From contig NZ_LMMP01000049.1 of NCBI RefSeq assembly GCF_001422815.1, positions 64,851-128,850 of the forward strand: a DNA stretch of 64,000 nucleotides. Direction: 5' to 3'. Every line of letters starts with the position of its first letter. Positions within the stretch are counted from its first letter, which is position 1. Source of the stretch: Methylobacterium sp. Leaf91. Lineage in GTDB: Bacteria > Pseudomonadota > Alphaproteobacteria > Rhizobiales > Beijerinckiaceae. The translations under genes and the position numbers were made by a program. Under the pieces are notes generated by a model. The model made no database searches and had not been told where the DNA came from. It saw nothing but the letters and a program-made list of their open reading frames with translations. Of the stretch, positions 1 to 8,668 are shown piece after piece.

Positions 1-2
1 TC

Positions 3-533
3 GTCGGGGGCTGGGCGATGACTCGGCTCGGCCTGTTCCCCACCCTCGTCATCGGGGCGTTCCTCGGGGCGGCGTCGAACCTGTCCTTTTCCTGGCTCTC
101 CTATGGCGGGCCTGAAGTGTGGCGGCTGACGGCGGCGATCTCCATCGACAATTTCTGCGGTTCCTTCGCCGGAATGGCGCTCATCGCCTACATGTCGAGC
201 CTGACGGCACCGGGCTTCGCGGCGACGCAATACGCGCTGTTCTCGTCGCTCTACGCGCTCCCGGGCAAGCTCGTGGCCGGCACGTCGGGCTTCATCGTCG
301 CCAGCTACGGCTATCCCGTCTTCTTCGCCTTCACCGCGGCCGTGGGCATTCCGGTGGTGATCCTGTGCTTCTTCGTCGGACGCGCCGGCGAGCGCAGCGC
401 GGCCCGCGCCGCCGCCGAGACCGCTGCCCTGGGCGACACCGAGAGCGTGAGCGGGAACCATTCTGCGGGCCTCACGCTTGCTTCCGGCGATCGGCCCGGC
501 GCGCCGGCACCCGAAACACGGATGAGACCCTAG
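3..533 (+). CDS. AmpG-like MFS permease, C-terminal part (5' end outside window)
   Basis: The frame is already open at the first bases and reads V-G-G-W-A-M-T-R into hydrophobic segments typical of the last transmembrane helices of a major facilitator permease. The stretch ALFSSLYALPGKLVAGTSG resembles the C-terminal half of AmpG, the inner-membrane importer of anhydromuropeptides released during cell-wall recycling. About four membrane segments are visible, followed by a 45-residue hydrophilic Ala/Gly-rich tail. An internal ATG at 18 exists but is not a credible start, because the fold would lack most of its helices. The next gene begins 2 bases after the stop, so the two are probably cotranscribed. 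The AmpG assignment is by resemblance; another MFS subfamily is possible. Confidence 0.6.
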   Translation, partial: VGGWAMTRLGLFPTLVIGAFLGAASNLSFSWLSYGGPEVWRLTAAISIDNFCGSFAGMALIAYMSSLTAPGFAATQYALFSSLYALPGKLVAGTSGFIVASYGYPVFFAFTAAVGIPVVILCFFVGRAGERSAARAAAETAALGDTESVSGNHSAGLTLASGDRPGAPAPETRMRP

Positions 534-535
534 TC

Positions 536-1498
536 GTGAGCAACATCTCCCTCGTCGACGATACCCGCTCCACCCCGGCGGAGACCGCCACCGGTTCGAA
601 CCTCAGTGATGCCGACCGTGCGGCCCTCGTCGGAGCCGTCCGCACCTTGGAGACGCCGGGCCTCGCCGCGCGGCTGTCCTCGGTGGCCGGAGCGCCCCTC
701 GACATGATCAGCCGCAGCCTTCCGGCTCCCGTGACGGAGGCGGTCTCGCGCGCCACCGAGGGGGCGATGCGCACGGCCCTGCGCGTCGCCCTCGCGACCC
801 TGCCCGAGGCGCAGAAGACGATCGTCCCGGCATCGGCCGCCGGAGCGACCGGCTCCGCAGTGGTCGACGACCTCCCCACCCCAGCAGCCTCCACGGCGGG
901 CGAGCGTTTCGCGCGCTTCCTGCCCACCGGGGATTTCGGGCACAAGGCGATGGCGGCCCTGTCCGGCGCGGTCGGCGGCGCGTTCGGCATCGCGACGCTG
1001 CCGCTGGAACTGCCGGTCTCGACAACGTTGATGCTGCGTTCCATCGCGGAGATCGCTCGCGAAGAGGGCGAAGACCTGTCGGACCCGGAGAACGCGCTGG
1101 CCTGCGTCCAGGTCTTCGCGCTCGGCGGACGCAGCGGTGCCGAGACGGCGCTGACGGAAAGCGGATATTTCGCGGTGCGCGCGGCTTTGGCCAAGACCAT
1201 GTCGGAAGCGGCACGCTATGCCGGCAACCGCGCCCTGCTCGACGAGGCGGCTCCGGCCCTGATCCGCTTCTCAACGCAGATCGCCGCGCGGTTCGGTCTG
1301 GTGGTCTCGCAGAAGGTCGCCGCGCAAGCGGTGCCGATCCTCGGCGCCGTCGGCGGGGCTGCCGTGAACACCGCCTTCATGAACCATTTCCAGGCGATGG
1401 CGCGCGCCCATTTCACCGTGCGCCGTCTGGAGCGGACCTATGGCAAGGACGTGGTGCGCGTCGCCTACATTGCCGAGAAGGCACAACTCGCGGCCTGA
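536..1498 (+). CDS. EcsC family protein
   Basis: A 320-residue protein read from a GTG start immediately after the preceding stop. The central part (residues about 120-310) carries the EcsC-type pattern: FGIATLPLELPVSTTLMLRS, then IAREEGEDLSDPENALACV, and a long Ala-rich amphipathic C-terminal half. The function of EcsC-domain proteins is poorly defined; the name comes from a gene next to the Bacillus EcsAB transporter. No signal peptide is seen, but the hydrophobic C-terminal stretches could associate with membrane. The frame is open further upstream, but that part only overlaps the permease gene, so the GTG at 536 is preferred. Its tight spacing behind the AmpG-like gene suggests an operon. 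Confidence 0.7.
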   Translation: MSNISLVDDTRSTPAETATGSNLSDADRAALVGAVRTLETPGLAARLSSVAGAPLDMISRSLPAPVTEAVSRATEGAMRTALRVALATLPEAQKTIVPASAAGATGSAVVDDLPTPAASTAGERFARFLPTGDFGHKAMAALSGAVGGAFGIATLPLELPVSTTLMLRSIAEIAREEGEDLSDPENALACVQVFALGGRSGAETALTESGYFAVRAALAKTMSEAARYAGNRALLDEAAPALIRFSTQIAARFGLVVSQKVAAQAVPILGAVGGAAVNTAFMNHFQAMARAHFTVRRLERTYGKDVVRVAYIAEKAQLAA

Positions 1499-1507
1499 AG
1501 GCGCCCG

Positions 1508-2734
1508 CTAACGGGCCGGATAATGCTCCTTCAAGAGGGTATAGACGAGGCGGGCGGTCTGGACCTCGCCTCCTTCCGGCCGGCCTGGTTTTGTCGAGGG
1601 ATTCCAGCCGTACAGGTCGAAATGCACATGCGCCCGCGTCGCCGGCGCGAACCGCCGCAGGAACAGAGCCGCGGTGATCGCGCCGGCGAAGGGTCCGCCG
1701 GACACGTTGTTCAGATCAGCCACCTTGGAATCGAGCAGGCTCGCGTAGGGCTTGTGGAGCGGCAGCCGCCAGACCGGGTCGGCGGCCTCGTCACCCGCCT
1801 TCGACACGGCCGTGGCCAGTGCGTCATCCTCCGTGAAGAAGGCCGGGAGATCGGGCCCTAGGGCGACCCGCGCCGCTCCGGTGAGGGTCGCGAAATCGAT
1901 CAGCAGATCGGGCTTGTCCTCATCGGCCAAAGCGAGGGCGTCAGCGAGGATCAGGCGCCCCTCCGCATCGGTGTTGCCGATCTCCACGGTCAGCCCGGCG
2001 CGGCTCTTGAACACGTCGCCCGGCCTGAAGGCGTTGCCCGCGATGGCGTTCTCCACGGTGGGAATGATGAGGCGCAGGCGCAGGTTCAGACCGGCCCCCA
2101 TGATCATCGCGGCGGCGGCGAGGGCGGCCGCCGAGCCGCCCATATCCTTCTTCATCAGCAGCATGCCGCTCGACGGCTTGATGTCGAGGCCGCCCGTATC
2201 GAACACGACGCCCTTGCCGACGAGGGTGACTTTCGGCGCGTCCGCATCCCCCCAACTCATGTCGATGAGGCGGGGCGCGCGGGGCGAGGCCGCGCCGACG
2301 GCGTGGACCAGGGGAAACTCGCGAGCGAGATCCGACCCCTCGGTCACCGAGATCAGTGCGGAATGTTCCTCCGCCAGGGCCCTGGCGACGGCTTCGATTT
2401 CTGCTGGGCCGAGATCGTTGGCGGGAGTGTTGACGAGGTCGCGCCCGAGGGCGACGGCCTGGGAGATCCGATGGATCTCGGCCGCGTCGACGCCTTCCGG
2501 CGATACGAGGAGCGGTCCCTTCGGTATCGGCTTGCGGTAGCGCGTGAAGCGATAGCTTCCGAGCAGCCAGGCCAGGGAAGCGGCCTGCATGTCGAGGGAA
2601 GCCCTCGGTTCGAGGCGGTAGGTTCCGGGCGGCAGCAGCGAGGGCAGTTTGCCCGCGAGGAACGGATCGGCCCCGTCGCCGAGGCCGAACAGGATCCGTT
2701 CGATCGTCCCATCCTCGGCGGGAAGAAGCGCCAC
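1508..2734 (-). CDS. M17 family leucyl aminopeptidase (start uncertain, probably upstream)
   Basis: A cytosolic metallo-aminopeptidase that removes N-terminal residues from peptides using two divalent metal ions. The M17 signature NTDAEGRL is present, as is the metal and substrate lysine region VGKGVVFDTGGLDIKPSSG followed by KKDMGG. The only ordinary start codon in the usual place is the GTG at 2734. However, the frame stays open upstream to a stop at 2930-2932, and that extra part (for example DPSALPICCLRSDEWSG, then RAFAKATDFLPKAGR) looks like the N-terminal domain of the family. I see no in-frame ATG, GTG or TTG there, only CTG at 2878 and ATC at 2881. The true protein may be about 50 residues longer. 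It is divergent from the Tad locus. Confidence 0.85.
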   Translation of the reverse strand: MALLPAEDGTIERILFGLGDGADPFLAGKLPSLLPPGTYRLEPRASLDMQAASLAWLLGSYRFTRYRKPIPKGPLLVSPEGVDAAEIHRISQAVALGRDLVNTPANDLGPAEIEAVARALAEEHSALISVTEGSDLAREFPLVHAVGAASPRAPRLIDMSWGDADAPKVTLVGKGVVFDTGGLDIKPSSGMLLMKKDMGGSAAALAAAAMIMGAGLNLRLRLIIPTVENAIAGNAFRPGDVFKSRAGLTVEIGNTDAEGRLILADALALADEDKPDLLIDFATLTGAARVALGPDLPAFFTEDDALATAVSKAGDEAADPVWRLPLHKPYASLLDSKVADLNNVSGGPFAGAITAALFLRRFAPATRAHVHFDLYGWNPSTKPGRPEGGEVQTARLVYTLLKEHYPAR

Positions 2735-2940
2735 CCGCCCGGCTTTCGGCAGGAAGTCGGTCGCTTTGGCGAAGGCCCTGTGCCTCGGGCCGAGCTCCGC
2801 TTCAAAGCCGCTCCACTCGTCGCTCCGGAGGCAGCAGATCGGCAGGGCGGAGGGATCGTCGGCGCTGAGATGGGACAGGATGGATTCTCGGGGGCGTTGC
2901 GTGGCGCGGCCGGCTGATCCGCTGAAGCCCTAAAGTCGGG

Positions 2941-2955
2941 TTAACCGGCGATTAG
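2941..2955 (+). promoter_or_regulatory. CtrA-box-like site upstream of tadD
   Basis: TTAA, seven bases, then TTAG: one mismatch from the TTAA-N7-TTAA binding pattern of the cell-cycle regulator CtrA. A second GTTAAC lies just downstream (2958-2963). The site is in the divergent space between the M17 peptidase and tadD, 70 bases before tadD. CtrA controls pilA in Caulobacter; control here is inference from the motif only. Confidence 0.3.
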
Positions 2956-3024
2956 GGTTAACGGTCTATCACTGCGCCACCGGTGGCGTGAAGCGTCGAC
3001 CGGCAGGCTCGTGCGGAGCACGTC

Positions 3025-3882
3025 ATGGTGTCGTTGCGTTCAGACCAGCCTCATCCGGGTTCACCGACTCCCATGCGGTTGCCGCTACGCCTGGCCGGCG
3101 TGGCGCTGCTCGGCCTTCTGGCGAGCGCCTGCCAGTCGCGCTCTCCGGAAACCACGGGCTCCATCGGCGGCTTCTCCATCAAGAATTTCGGACGGGGGCC
3201 GGACCGCAACGTCGTGAGCCTCGGCGACGTCGACGCGCTCGGTCAGAAATACAATGCCGACCAGAACGATGTCGGCCTCGCCCTGCGCTATGCGCAGGCA
3301 CTCAGGGCCACGAACCAGAAGCCCCAAGCCGTGGCGGTGCTTCAGCAGACGGCTCTGCGCAACCCGAAGAATTCGGCCGTTCTGGCCGCCTACGGAAAGG
3401 TCCTGGGGGAGGTCGGGCGCTTCACCGAAGCCGCCGAAGTGCTCCAGAACGCCCATACCCCGGCGCGGCCGGATTGGCGTGTCCTGTCCGCACAGGGCGC
3501 GGTGGCCGACCAGATGGGCGACCATGTCCGCGCGCAAGGCTTCTATGAGGCCGCCCTCAAGATCCAGCCCAGCGACCCCACCGTCCTCTCCAATCTCGGA
3601 CTGTCCTTCGCGCTGGCAAAGCAGCTCGACCAGGCCGAGGCAGTGATGCGCGTCGCCGTGGCCCAGCCGCGCGCGGATGCACGCGTGCGCCAGAACCTCG
3701 CTCTGGTCCTCGGATTACGGGGCAAGATCGCGGAGGCGGAAGAGGTCACCCGTGGTGACCTGTCTCCGGAAGATGCGGCGGCCAACGCCGCCTCCCTGCG
3801 GGCCATGTCCGCCCCGGTGCGACAGCCCAGAGCCGCGAAATCCCCCGGACGCTCGCCGGCCGGCGAGTTCCCGCCCGTCTGA
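3025..3882 (+). CDS. tadD: TadD, TPR lipoprotein of the Tad pilus
   Basis: A 285-residue protein with an N-terminal export signal ending in a lipobox (LLASAC, Cys about residue 36), so it is probably a lipoprotein of the outer membrane facing the periplasm. Four or more tetratricopeptide repeats follow (for example NDVGLALRYAQALRATNQKP, then SNLGLSFALAKQLDQAEAVM), and the tail is Pro/Arg-rich. TadD proteins are thought to help assembly of the secretin in Flp pilus systems. The ATG at 3025 has GGAG six bases upstream. An ATG at 3073 would give a more compact signal peptide (MRLPLRLAGVALLG) but lacks a ribosome binding site. The gene converges with tadC, completing the Tad cluster. Confidence 0.85.
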   Translation: MVSLRSDQPHPGSPTPMRLPLRLAGVALLGLLASACQSRSPETTGSIGGFSIKNFGRGPDRNVVSLGDVDALGQKYNADQNDVGLALRYAQALRATNQKPQAVAVLQQTALRNPKNSAVLAAYGKVLGEVGRFTEAAEVLQNAHTPARPDWRVLSAQGAVADQMGDHVRAQGFYEAALKIQPSDPTVLSNLGLSFALAKQLDQAEAVMRVAVAQPRADARVRQNLALVLGLRGKIAEAEEVTRGDLSPEDAAANAASLRAMSAPVRQPRAAKSPGRSPAGEFPPV

Positions 3883-3944
3883 GGGACATCCAATCACTCC
3901 GAGCAGAGCGGCGGACTGCGCGCCCCTGAGACGCGGATACGGCC

Positions 3945-4907
3945 TCAGCGGTAGATCTGGATGATTGCCGGCGTCAGGATGACGACGAACAAAACCGGCA
4001 GGAAGAACAGGATCATCGGCACGGTGAGCTTCGGCGGCAGGCCGGCTGCCTTCTTCTCCGCCTCGTTCATGCGCTGGTCCCGGCTCTCCTGGGAGAGCAC
4101 GCGAAGGGCCTGACCCACGGGCGTGCCATACCGCTCGGCCTGGATCAGCGCGGTCGCAACCGCCTTGACGGCATCGAGGCCCACGCGGTTGGCGAGGTTT
4201 TCGAACGCCATGCGCCGATCCGGCAGATAGGACAGTTCCGCTGCCGTGACGGCGAGCTCCTCGGCCAACGCCACCGACTGGGTGACGGTCTCGATACTGA
4301 CCCGGCGGATGGCGTGCTCCACCGACATGCCCGACTCGACGCAGATCAGCATGAGGTCGAGGGCGTCGGGCCATGCCGCCCGGATCTCGGCCTGGCGCTT
4401 CTTGGTGGCGTTGATGAGGTAGAGTTCGGGTGCCTTGATGCCGACCAGCAGGGCGGCGATGACCATCATGAGGCGGACGGTGACGGAGTAATCCAGGATC
4501 TTCAAGACGAAGAGATAGACGATCGCCGCCAACCCGACCGTGATGGGCATGACCATCCGGAAGAACAGGAACCCGGTCTCGGCGCCGGGCGAACGGTATC
4601 CCGCCATCACCAGTTGCTGCCGAGCGGTGTCGGTGCCGAGCCAGCGGCTCAGGTTGAACTGGTCCACGACCCGCTTCATGTAGGCTTTCGGGGCCACCCG
4701 CAGCGTCGACCTGTTGTTCAACCGGTCCCGCTCGCGCCGGCGCAACTCCTCGCGCTCCTCGCCGATGAGCTTCATGCGCTTGTTGAGCTTGTCGGGCTCC
4801 AGAAGCGGCTGCAGCAGGGCGAAGGCCGTCGCGGCGGCCGCCACGCCGGCCAACACCATGCCGATGAAGCGCGGGTCGATGAGCTTTTCGCCGATGATGG
4901 ACAACAT
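3945..4907 (-). CDS. tadC: TadC, inner-membrane platform protein of the Tad pilus
   Basis: A 320-residue polytopic membrane protein with a GSPII_F domain in its C-terminal half (DALDLMLICVESGMSVEHAI through ERYGTPVGQALRVLSQESRD). There is an N-terminal membrane helix, a basic cytoplasmic stretch, two central helices and a C-terminal helix ending ILTPAIIQIYR. TadC and TadB form the inner-membrane platform that couples the CpaF ATPase to Flp pilin assembly. It lies five bases after tadB on the same strand and is the last gene of the minus-strand pilus operon, converging with tadD. Confidence 0.92.
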   Translation of the reverse strand: MLSIIGEKLIDPRFIGMVLAGVAAAATAFALLQPLLEPDKLNKRMKLIGEEREELRRRERDRLNNRSTLRVAPKAYMKRVVDQFNLSRWLGTDTARQQLVMAGYRSPGAETGFLFFRMVMPITVGLAAIVYLFVLKILDYSVTVRLMMVIAALLVGIKAPELYLINATKKRQAEIRAAWPDALDLMLICVESGMSVEHAIRRVSIETVTQSVALAEELAVTAAELSYLPDRRMAFENLANRVGLDAVKAVATALIQAERYGTPVGQALRVLSQESRDQRMNEAEKKAAGLPPKLTVPMILFFLPVLFVVILTPAIIQIYR

Positions 4908-4912
4908 GGGCG

Positions 4913-5881
4913 TCAGACCTCGAAGCTGATCATCTTCTTCATCACGAAGATCCCGATCGACATCCAGATCGCAGAGGCGACGAGGGCCATCTTGCCGGTA
5001 TTCGTCGTCCAGAGCAGGGCGACGTAATCCGGGCTGGAGAGGTAGGTCAGGACCGCCACGACGAAGGGCAAGGCCGCGATGATGCCGCCCGACGCCTTGG
5101 CCTCCATGCTCATGGCCTGGATTTTCCCCTCCATCTTCTTTCGTTCACGCAAGACCCTCGACAGGTTGCCGAGAGCCTCCGACAGATTGCCGCCGGACCG
5201 GCCCTGGATGCCGATGACGATGGCGAAGAAATTGACGTCGGAGACGGGCACCCGCTCGTACATCCGCACCATGGCGTCGCCGAGAGTGAGACCCATGGTC
5301 TGGGATTCCACCACCTGGCGGAACTCGCCACGGATCGGCTCCTGAGCTTCCCGGGCGATGATCCGGAAGCAGTCGCCCACCGGGATGCCGGAGCGCACGC
5401 CGCGGGTGATGATGTCGATGGCGGTGGGTAGTTCGGTGATGAAGGCCTTGATGCGCTTCTTACGCAGGAAACTCAGCAGCCATAGAGGCAGGCCGAAGGC
5501 GCCGGCGAAGAGGCCAGCGAGAGTCGCGAGCGTATTTGCGGTGAGGACGAAGACGACGAGACCGGTGACGACGGCCATGAGTGCGGAGACGGCGTAGAAT
5601 TTCTGCTTCGTCCAATCCAGCCCGGCGCGGGCGATCTTGAGCTCGAGCGAGACCTTCGTCCCGCCACGCTTGGCCTCCACCTCCTTCAGGCTCCTGGCCA
5701 CCTGCTCACGCCGGCTCGCCGTCGCCACGCGCTGGGCAGGGGCCGTCACCACGCTGACGGCCTGCCTGCGCTTGGCCGCGCGGCTCTCGCCCGACAGGAG
5801 CGGCGTCAGCACCACATAGGCGACAGCCCCGGCGGCGATTGCCGCGAGCCCGACGGCGAGGGGCATCTGCAGCCCGTTCAT
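4913..5881 (-). CDS. tadB: TadB, inner-membrane platform protein of the Tad pilus
   Basis: A 322-residue paralogue of TadC with one N-terminal helix, a linker, a pair of helices near residues 95-140, the GSPII_F core (ELPTAIDIITRGVRSGIPVG, RVPVSDVNFFAIVIGIQGRSGGNLSE) and C-terminal helices. It partners TadC as the platform for pilus extrusion. The ATG overlaps the stop of cpaF in an ATGA arrangement (5878-5881), which implies translational coupling to the ATPase it works with. Length and motif order match the family. Confidence 0.92.
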   Translation of the reverse strand: MNGLQMPLAVGLAAIAAGAVAYVVLTPLLSGESRAAKRRQAVSVVTAPAQRVATASRREQVARSLKEVEAKRGGTKVSLELKIARAGLDWTKQKFYAVSALMAVVTGLVVFVLTANTLATLAGLFAGAFGLPLWLLSFLRKKRIKAFITELPTAIDIITRGVRSGIPVGDCFRIIAREAQEPIRGEFRQVVESQTMGLTLGDAMVRMYERVPVSDVNFFAIVIGIQGRSGGNLSEALGNLSRVLRERKKMEGKIQAMSMEAKASGGIIAALPFVVAVLTYLSSPDYVALLWTTNTGKMALVASAIWMSIGIFVMKKMISFEV

Positions 5882-7326
5882 GGGGTGACGGCGCCGTCTG
5901 AGGCCGCGTCGAGGGCGGCCGCCAGGGCCTTCTCCTCTCCGTAATAGCGCGCGCGCTCCCAGAAGCGCGGACGGCCGATGCCGGTGGAGCGATGGCGTCC
6001 GAGAAGCTTGCCGTTCGCGTCCTCGCCCAGCACGTCGTAGACGAAGAGGTCCTGGGTAATGATGACGTCACCTTCGAGGCCCAGCACCTCGGTGATGTGC
6101 GTGATGCGGCGCGAGCCGTCGCGCAGGCGCGTCGCCTGGACGATGATGTCGATGGATCCAACGATCATCTCGCGCAGGGTCCGCGACGGCAGGCTGAAGC
6201 CGCCCATCGTGATCATCGATTCGATACGGGCCAGGGCCTCGCGCGGGGAATTGGCGTGGAGCGTGCCCATCGAGCCGTCATGGCCGGTATTCATGGCCTG
6301 GAGCAGGTCGAACGCCTCCGGGCCGCGCACCTCGCCGACGATGATCCGCTCAGGCCGCATGCGCAGGCAGTTTCTCACGAGGTCGCGCATGGTGACCTGC
6401 CCCGACCCTTCCATGTTCGCGGGCCGGGTCTCGAGGCGGACGACGTGGGCCTGCTGCAGCTGCAGCTCGGCCGCGTCCTCGCAGGTGATGATCCGCTCGT
6501 CCTCGTCGATGTAGCGCGTCAGGCAGTTCAGCAGGGTGGTCTTTCCGGACCCCGTACCGCCGGAAATCACCACGTTGCAGCGGACGCGGCCGATGATCTG
6601 GAGGATCCGCGCGCCTTCGGGCGAGATCGCCCCGAAGGTCACGAGCTGGTCGAGGGTGAGCTTGTCCTTCTTGAACTTGCGGATGGTGAGGACCGGCCCG
6701 TCGATGGCGAGCGGCGGCGCGATGATGTTGACGCGGGACCCGTCGGGCAGGCGGGCGTCGCAGATCGGCGAGGATTCGTCGACGCGCCGGCCGACCTGGC
6801 TGACGATGCGCTGGCAGATGTTCATCAGCTGCTGGTTGTCGCGGAAGCGCACATTGGTCAGCTGGATCTTGCCACCGACCTCGATGAAGGCCCGGTTGGC
6901 GCCGTTGACCATGATGTCGGCGATGTCGTCGCGGGCCAGAAGCGGCTCCAGCGGCCCGTAGCCGAGCACGTCGTTGCAGATGTCGTCGAGGAGTTCCTCC
7001 TGCTCGGCGATGGACAGGACGATGTTCTTGAGGCCGATGATCTCCGAGACGATGTCGCGGATCTCCTCGCGTGCCGACTCGACGTCGAGACGCGACAGCT
7101 GCGCCAGATCGATGGCCTCGATCAGCGCGCCGAAGATCATGCTCTTGGTGCGGAAATAGTCCTCCGACTTCACCGTCTCCCGGACCGGGACGGGCCGCTC
7201 CGCCTGCGGTTTCTTCGCCTCGGCGGCATGGTCGTCGAAGACCGGGATGGAGGCCGATGGCTTGGGTGCCGACGGAACCGCGATGGTGGCCGCGACCGCC
7301 GTGCCGGTGCTCCTCCTACCGAACAT
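5878..7326 (-). CDS. cpaF: CpaF/TadA, secretion ATPase driving Flp pilus assembly
   Basis: A 482-residue cytosolic hexameric ATPase of the type II/IV secretion superfamily. A variable Pro-rich N-terminus is followed by the N-terminal domain (YGPLEPLLARDDIADIMVNG), the Walker A motif GGTGSGKTT at residues 256-264, an aspartate-box region (DAAELQLQQAHVVRLETRP) and the Walker B/His-box region RIIVGEVRGPEAFDLLQAMN then TGHDGSMGTLHANS. It powers pilus polymerisation through TadB and TadC. The ATG at 7326 has GAGGAG eight bases upstream; an in-frame GTG at 7341 lies inside that ribosome binding site region and is less likely. The stop overlaps tadB. Confidence 0.95.
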   Translation of the reverse strand: MFGRRSTGTAVAATIAVPSAPKPSASIPVFDDHAAEAKKPQAERPVPVRETVKSEDYFRTKSMIFGALIEAIDLAQLSRLDVESAREEIRDIVSEIIGLKNIVLSIAEQEELLDDICNDVLGYGPLEPLLARDDIADIMVNGANRAFIEVGGKIQLTNVRFRDNQQLMNICQRIVSQVGRRVDESSPICDARLPDGSRVNIIAPPLAIDGPVLTIRKFKKDKLTLDQLVTFGAISPEGARILQIIGRVRCNVVISGGTGSGKTTLLNCLTRYIDEDERIITCEDAAELQLQQAHVVRLETRPANMEGSGQVTMRDLVRNCLRMRPERIIVGEVRGPEAFDLLQAMNTGHDGSMGTLHANSPREALARIESMITMGGFSLPSRTLREMIVGSIDIIVQATRLRDGSRRITHITEVLGLEGDVIITQDLFVYDVLGEDANGKLLGRHRSTGIGRPRFWERARYYGEEKALAAALDAASDGAVTP

Positions 7327-7353
7327 GACAGGGCTCCTCACGGTTCGGGTCCA

Positions 7354-8598
7354 TCAGGACGCCTTGCGTCGGGACAACCGGGACAAGAGGGGCTCGAACA
7401 GCTTCCCGCGGGGGCGGCGCGCCTCGGGGCGGCCGATCATGCGTGCGGCGAGCTCGGAGAATACGTCCGACGCCTTAGCGCCGGCTTGGACCTCGGCGAT
7501 CATCTGCCCGTTATTCGCCGCCGTGCCGAACAGGGCGGGGTCATAGGGAATCGTCGCCGTCAGCGTGGCGTCCAAGGCCTTCGCGAACTCGCCGGCCGAG
7601 ATTTCCGGTCGCTTCGGCATGCCGACGCTGTTGAGGACGATGCGCGGACGGGCGTCGTTCGGCCTGTTCTGCTGCAGCAGGGTCAGCAGGTTCTTGAGGT
7701 TGCGCAAGGAGGCGAGTTCCGGCTGGGCGACGACGATGATCTCGTCGGACGAGATCAGCAGGCGCCGGGTCCAGGCCGACCAGGTATGGGGGACATCGAG
7801 GACCACACAGGGCACGGCCGCCCGCATCAGGTCGATGAGGTTGTCGAAGGACGTTTCGTTCAGGTCCGTCGTCCGGTCGAGGGTGGCGGGCGCGGAGAGA
7901 AGCGAGAGATTGTCGCTGCATTTCGAGAGCAGCCGGTCGAGGAGGTTGGAATCGAGGCGCTCGGGCGCGAAGACCGCTTCGGCGATTCCCTGCGGCGGAT
8001 CCTGGTTGAAGTTGAGGCTCGCCGACCCGAAGGCGATGTCGAGATCGGCGATGACGGTGGCCATCGCGTGCTCGCGTGCCACGGTCCAGGCGAGGTTGTG
8101 GGCGATGGTGGACGACCCGACGCCGCCCTTGGCGCCCACCACCGCGATGGTGCGCCCCACCGGCCGGGCGCCGGGCGCGGTGAACAGGTCGGACAGGGCC
8201 TGGATCAGGATGACCGGCTCCACCGGCGCCATCAGGTACTCGCTCACGCCGCGCTGGATGAACTGGCGGTAGAGCTGCACGTCGTTGACATGGCCGATGA
8301 CGACGACCTTCGTCCCTTCGTCACAGACTTCCGCCAGGGAATCGAGGATCTCCAGGGGACGCGACTTCGCGCTCTGCGTCTCGATGATGACGACGTTCGG
8401 CGTGGGCGCGTGGCGGAACGCCTCGACGGCGGCGGGACCGCCGCCCATCTGGATCTTGATCTGCGCCTTCTGCAGCCGCCTGTCGCTCCCGGCGGCCTCG
8501 ATCGTCGCGGCCGTTTCGCCGGTCTCACAGAATGCCTGGATCGTGATCCGCGGCACCGGAGCGATGATGCGCTCGGGTGACTCGTTGATATCGGGCAT
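7354..8598 (-). CDS. cpaE: CpaE/TadZ, ParA-like localisation ATPase of the Tad pilus
   Basis: A 414-residue protein with an N-terminal receiver-like domain (about residues 35-135, PNVVIIETQSAKSRPLEILD) and a C-terminal ParA/MinD-type ATPase domain. The deviant Walker A motif reads GAKGGVGSSTIAHNLA, with an extra lysine before the GG pair, and a switch-like DLDIAFGSASLNF follows. TadZ proteins place the Tad machine at the cell pole. The receiver-like domain lacks an obvious phosphorylatable aspartate at the usual strand end, so it is probably a pseudo-receiver. The gene ends 27 bases before cpaF in the same operon. Confidence 0.92.
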   Translation of the reverse strand: MPDINESPERIIAPVPRITIQAFCETGETAATIEAAGSDRRLQKAQIKIQMGGGPAAVEAFRHAPTPNVVIIETQSAKSRPLEILDSLAEVCDEGTKVVVIGHVNDVQLYRQFIQRGVSEYLMAPVEPVILIQALSDLFTAPGARPVGRTIAVVGAKGGVGSSTIAHNLAWTVAREHAMATVIADLDIAFGSASLNFNQDPPQGIAEAVFAPERLDSNLLDRLLSKCSDNLSLLSAPATLDRTTDLNETSFDNLIDLMRAAVPCVVLDVPHTWSAWTRRLLISSDEIIVVAQPELASLRNLKNLLTLLQQNRPNDARPRIVLNSVGMPKRPEISAGEFAKALDATLTATIPYDPALFGTAANNGQMIAEVQAGAKASDVFSELAARMIGRPEARRPRGKLFEPLLSRLSRRKAS

Positions 8599-8668
8599 GG
8601 GGCGGGGTCCGGTCTCTGGTTGGAAACGAAGGCCGAAGCTCTGGCGAACGACGGAAGGGGAGCGTCGA

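Noticed and set aside
5992..8580. Plus-strand open frame of 862 codons opposite cpaF and cpaE
   Set aside because: It lies antisense to two clear genes; it is rich in Arg, Asp, Gly and His with no motif, an effect of GC-rich third positions.
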